Source of the DNA: Elusimicrobiota bacterium
Lineage (GTDB): Bacteria > Elusimicrobiota > Elusimicrobia > Elusimicrobiales > UBA9959
Length of the DNA stretch: 33,801 nt
Assembly (NCBI GenBank): GCA_030651035.1
Contig: JAUSCK010000296.1
Coordinates: 1-33,801 of the forward strand
Direction of reading: 5' to 3'
Shown: piece by piece, positions 32,021-33,801 of the stretch
Numbering within the stretch: the first letter of the stretch is position 1
Layout of the letters: every line of letters begins with the position of its first letter
Program-made: the position numbers and the translations under genes
The notes under the pieces: model-generated
Seen by the model: the letters and a program-made list of their open reading frames with translations, nothing else
Databases searched by the model: none
What the model was told of the DNA's origin: nothing

Positions 32021-33751
32021 ATGGTACACAAAACCCATCTACACGATTTCAAGATCTTCAACATCATTTTTCTTTTCTCCTTCGCTATTTTCCTCGCCTG
32101 CTTTACCGACCTCACCTACGGCCAGCAGTTCGCCGGCGAAAGCCTTCTGGGCCGGGTCCGGGCTTCAGGGGCCTTCGACGTTTCCATGCTGACGGATAAG
32201 GCTGTTCCCGCTCCCGAGCCCGCCTCGCCCGAGCTTCTCAGGCAGTCGAAAGAGGCGCAGGCCAAGATGGTATCCGATTTCAGGGAAAGACTGGTGGGCC
32301 AGGTAACCTCCAACTGGAACCATCCCTCCAAAGTAGACGAAGCTATAGTCAAGGAGCTGGGGATCGCCTACAAGCAGGGCGTGCTGGAGCCCGTGATAGT
32401 AGCCGTTTTAAGCGACCCCAGGCTGGCGAGGTTCTTCCCGGCCGGCGCCAAGATGGAGCCGTCGGAAGCCGCCCGGATCTTCTCGATGTACGTCGGAGCG
32501 GAGCTCGAGTCCAACGGGCACGTGGAAGGCGTGGCGCCCGTTGAGCAGTGGGACGAGCTGACCGCCAGGCACCTTGCCCTGGCCAGGGGCGGCTCCCCGG
32601 TCTCTAACGTGCCCGCTTTTATCTCCGAGCTCGGCGCGCTGCAGCGCACGCCCTTTTCCGCCGGCAACTTCGTCGCGCCGCTGATCAACGGCCCCGCCTC
32701 TTTCGCCAGGCGCGCGGAACTGATAAAGGGCGCGAAGAAGAGCGTTTTCCTCACCACCTGGGCTTTTGTCGACGACGAGACCGGCCACCAGACCGCGGAG
32801 ATGCTGATAGCGAAAAAGAAGCAAGGCCTGGACGTCCGCCTGATGATAGACAAGGATACCGCCGGGCTTTATGACAAGGGCATACTCGCAAAAATAGCGG
32901 CGGCCGGCATACCGGTGCTGCGCTACCAGCCCGCGGCGAAGACCTATTACGAATTCCATTCCAAGATACTTATCGTCGACGGCAAGTACGCGGTGCTGGG
33001 CGGCATGAACATCGGCAACGAATATTCCCACCTGGCCGGCGACCAGAAGTGGCGCGACACGGACGTTTTCGTGCAGGGCCCGGCCCTGAAGGACGCGATG
33101 AGGTTTTTCGCCGGAGCCTGGAACGCCCAGGCCTCCGAGGACGGGCTGGCCTCCCGCGTGTCCGCCTCCTCCTACGACGGCTCGCCAGCCGGTTCCTCCC
33201 AGGCTTCCATAGTCTGGAACGACCCCGGCCAGGAGCCTTATATACTGCTCTCCATGCTGAAGGCCGTCTACGGCGCCAGGGAGCGGATAAACATTGAGAA
33301 CGCCATCATAGTGATGCCGCCCGCCATGAAGATCGCCCTGCTGGACGCCAGGGCACGCGGCGTGGAAGTGAACATACTCTCCAATTCGCTGGAGACCATC
33401 GGCGACAAGATAATGGGCGCCATGATACTGGGCAGCTTCCCCGAGCTGGTTAAGGCCGGCGCGAACGTCTATCTTAAAGAGGGCGGGCTTGCCAACCGCC
33501 TGCATTCCAAGTTCATGACGGTGGACGGGAGCTACGGGACCATCGGCTCCTTCAACCTGCAGCCCCGCTCGATACGCTACGTGATGGAGATAACCCTGAA
33601 TTTCAGCGACCGGCAGGCCGTCTCGGCGCTGGATGCGGCTTTCAAGAAAGACACAGGCGCGGCAAAGAAAGCGAACAAGGTTAAAGATCTCGGTATCCCC
33701 TATATGCCCATAAAGGGGCTGATACACAAACTGATGTTCAACCAGCTGTAA
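32021..33751 (+). CDS. exported phospholipase D-family protein (two HKD motifs)
   Basis: The 576-residue protein has an N-terminal hydrophobic stretch (residues 11-28, FKIFNIIFLFSFAIFLAC), likely a signal peptide with cleavage near residue 34. A region of about 190 residues with no recognised domain follows, then two PLD domains. HKD motif 1 is HSKILIVDG (His313, Lys315, Asp320) followed by GGMNIGNEY, and motif 2 is HSKFMTVDG (His495, Lys497, Asp502) followed by GSFNLQPRS. Such pairs act in phosphatidyl transfer or phosphodiester hydrolysis, as in cardiolipin synthase-type enzymes. ATG 32021 was chosen over a TTG at 31943 because AAAGGG precedes it and the signal peptide then lies at the N-terminus. 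It seems monocistronic. A palindromic terminator follows. Confidence 0.88.
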   Translation: MVHKTHLHDFKIFNIIFLFSFAIFLACFTDLTYGQQFAGESLLGRVRASGAFDVSMLTDKAVPAPEPASPELLRQSKEAQAKMVSDFRERLVGQVTSNWNHPSKVDEAIVKELGIAYKQGVLEPVIVAVLSDPRLARFFPAGAKMEPSEAARIFSMYVGAELESNGHVEGVAPVEQWDELTARHLALARGGSPVSNVPAFISELGALQRTPFSAGNFVAPLINGPASFARRAELIKGAKKSVFLTTWAFVDDETGHQTAEMLIAKKKQGLDVRLMIDKDTAGLYDKGILAKIAAAGIPVLRYQPAAKTYYEFHSKILIVDGKYAVLGGMNIGNEYSHLAGDQKWRDTDVFVQGPALKDAMRFFAGAWNAQASEDGLASRVSASSYDGSPAGSSQASIVWNDPGQEPYILLSMLKAVYGARERINIENAIIVMPPAMKIALLDARARGVEVNILSNSLETIGDKIMGAMILGSFPELVKAGANVYLKEGGLANRLHSKFMTVDGSYGTIGSFNLQPRSIRYVMEITLNFSDRQAVSALDAAFKKDTGAAKKANKVKDLGIPYMPIKGLIHKLMFNQL

Positions 33752-33773
33752 GACGGCTGACTGACCGGTTCAA

Positions 33774-33801
33774 AAAGGGCCTACGCATGCGTAGGCCCTT
33801 T
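33774..33801. terminator. Palindromic terminator after the PLD gene
   Basis: The last 28 bases of the window are a perfect inverted repeat centred on GCATGC, with AAAGGGCC arms on the left and GGCCCTTT on the right. A preceding A-run and the T-run that begins at the window's end are typical of a bidirectional intrinsic terminator. The T-tract is cut off by the window edge, so its full length is unknown. Confidence 0.8.

Noticed and set aside
32408-33727. Minus-strand frame of about 440 codons opposite the PLD gene
   Set aside because: The + strand frame carries two intact HKD motifs and a signal peptide, while the reverse frame has no recognisable motif.
1-33801. tRNA, rRNA, CRISPR, insertion sequence or phage genes
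   Set aside because: No T-arm-like or rRNA-like blocks, no spaced direct repeats of CRISPR type and no transposase or integrase motifs were found by reading. The 294-base repeats are coding.

Overview
The window is GC-rich (roughly 60% by eye) and densely coded, mostly on the + strand, with short gaps and many ATGA-type overlaps. It looks like a chromosomal segment of a free-living diderm (Gram-negative-type) bacterium: it has a Wza-like outer-membrane export protein and a Wzc-like kinase beside core housekeeping genes. The gene style (glmU-prs-rplY-pth, TL5/CTC-type L25, scattered exopolysaccharide genes) would fit Elusimicrobiota or a neighbouring deep phylum, but this is an inference and no taxon is proven by the sequence alone.

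Region 1 (1-4515) is housekeeping: a GIY-YIG nuclease-like protein, then GlmU, PRPP synthetase, ribosomal protein L25, peptidyl-tRNA hydrolase and a small two-helix membrane protein. A strong hairpin lies between rplY and pth. Region 2 (4521-6386) holds a single-TM protein with a CcmH/CycI C-terminal-like domain, a stand-alone CheY-type receiver, and a divergent cysteine-containing conserved hypothetical. The divergent pair share overlapping -10-like elements.

Region 3 (6605-11798) is the least explained part. It is a three-gene coupled set: a 1262-residue coiled-coil protein with near-identical 98-residue (14-heptad) tandem repeats, a 260-residue coiled-coil protein with a related Trp-bearing motif, and a two-TM membrane protein with a coiled-coil tail. 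It has its own candidate promoter and runs straight into the polysaccharide genes.

Region 4 (11832-31818) is a surface polysaccharide locus: Wza-like export protein, Wzc-like chain-length/tyrosine-kinase protein, an O-antigen ligase/polymerase-like protein, two GT-C membrane glycosyltransferases, a Wzx flippase, a GT2 and two free GT4 glycosyltransferases, four SAM methyltransferases, a WbqC-like protein, and a large AsnB amidotransferase-GT4 fusion. A minus-strand pair (CDP-alcohol phosphotransferase with a degenerate motif, GT2) interrupts it, followed by a more A+T-rich patch. No polyprenyl-phosphate initiating sugar transferase of the WbaP, PglC or WecA type is seen, so initiation is probably encoded elsewhere. 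Together the genes would build, amidate, methylate, flip, polymerise and export a decorated glycan.

Region 5 (31819-33801) is a separate unit: an exported two-HKD phospholipase D-family protein with a hairpin just before its ribosome site and a perfect palindromic terminator at the window's end. No tRNA, rRNA, CRISPR array, insertion sequence or phage gene was found.
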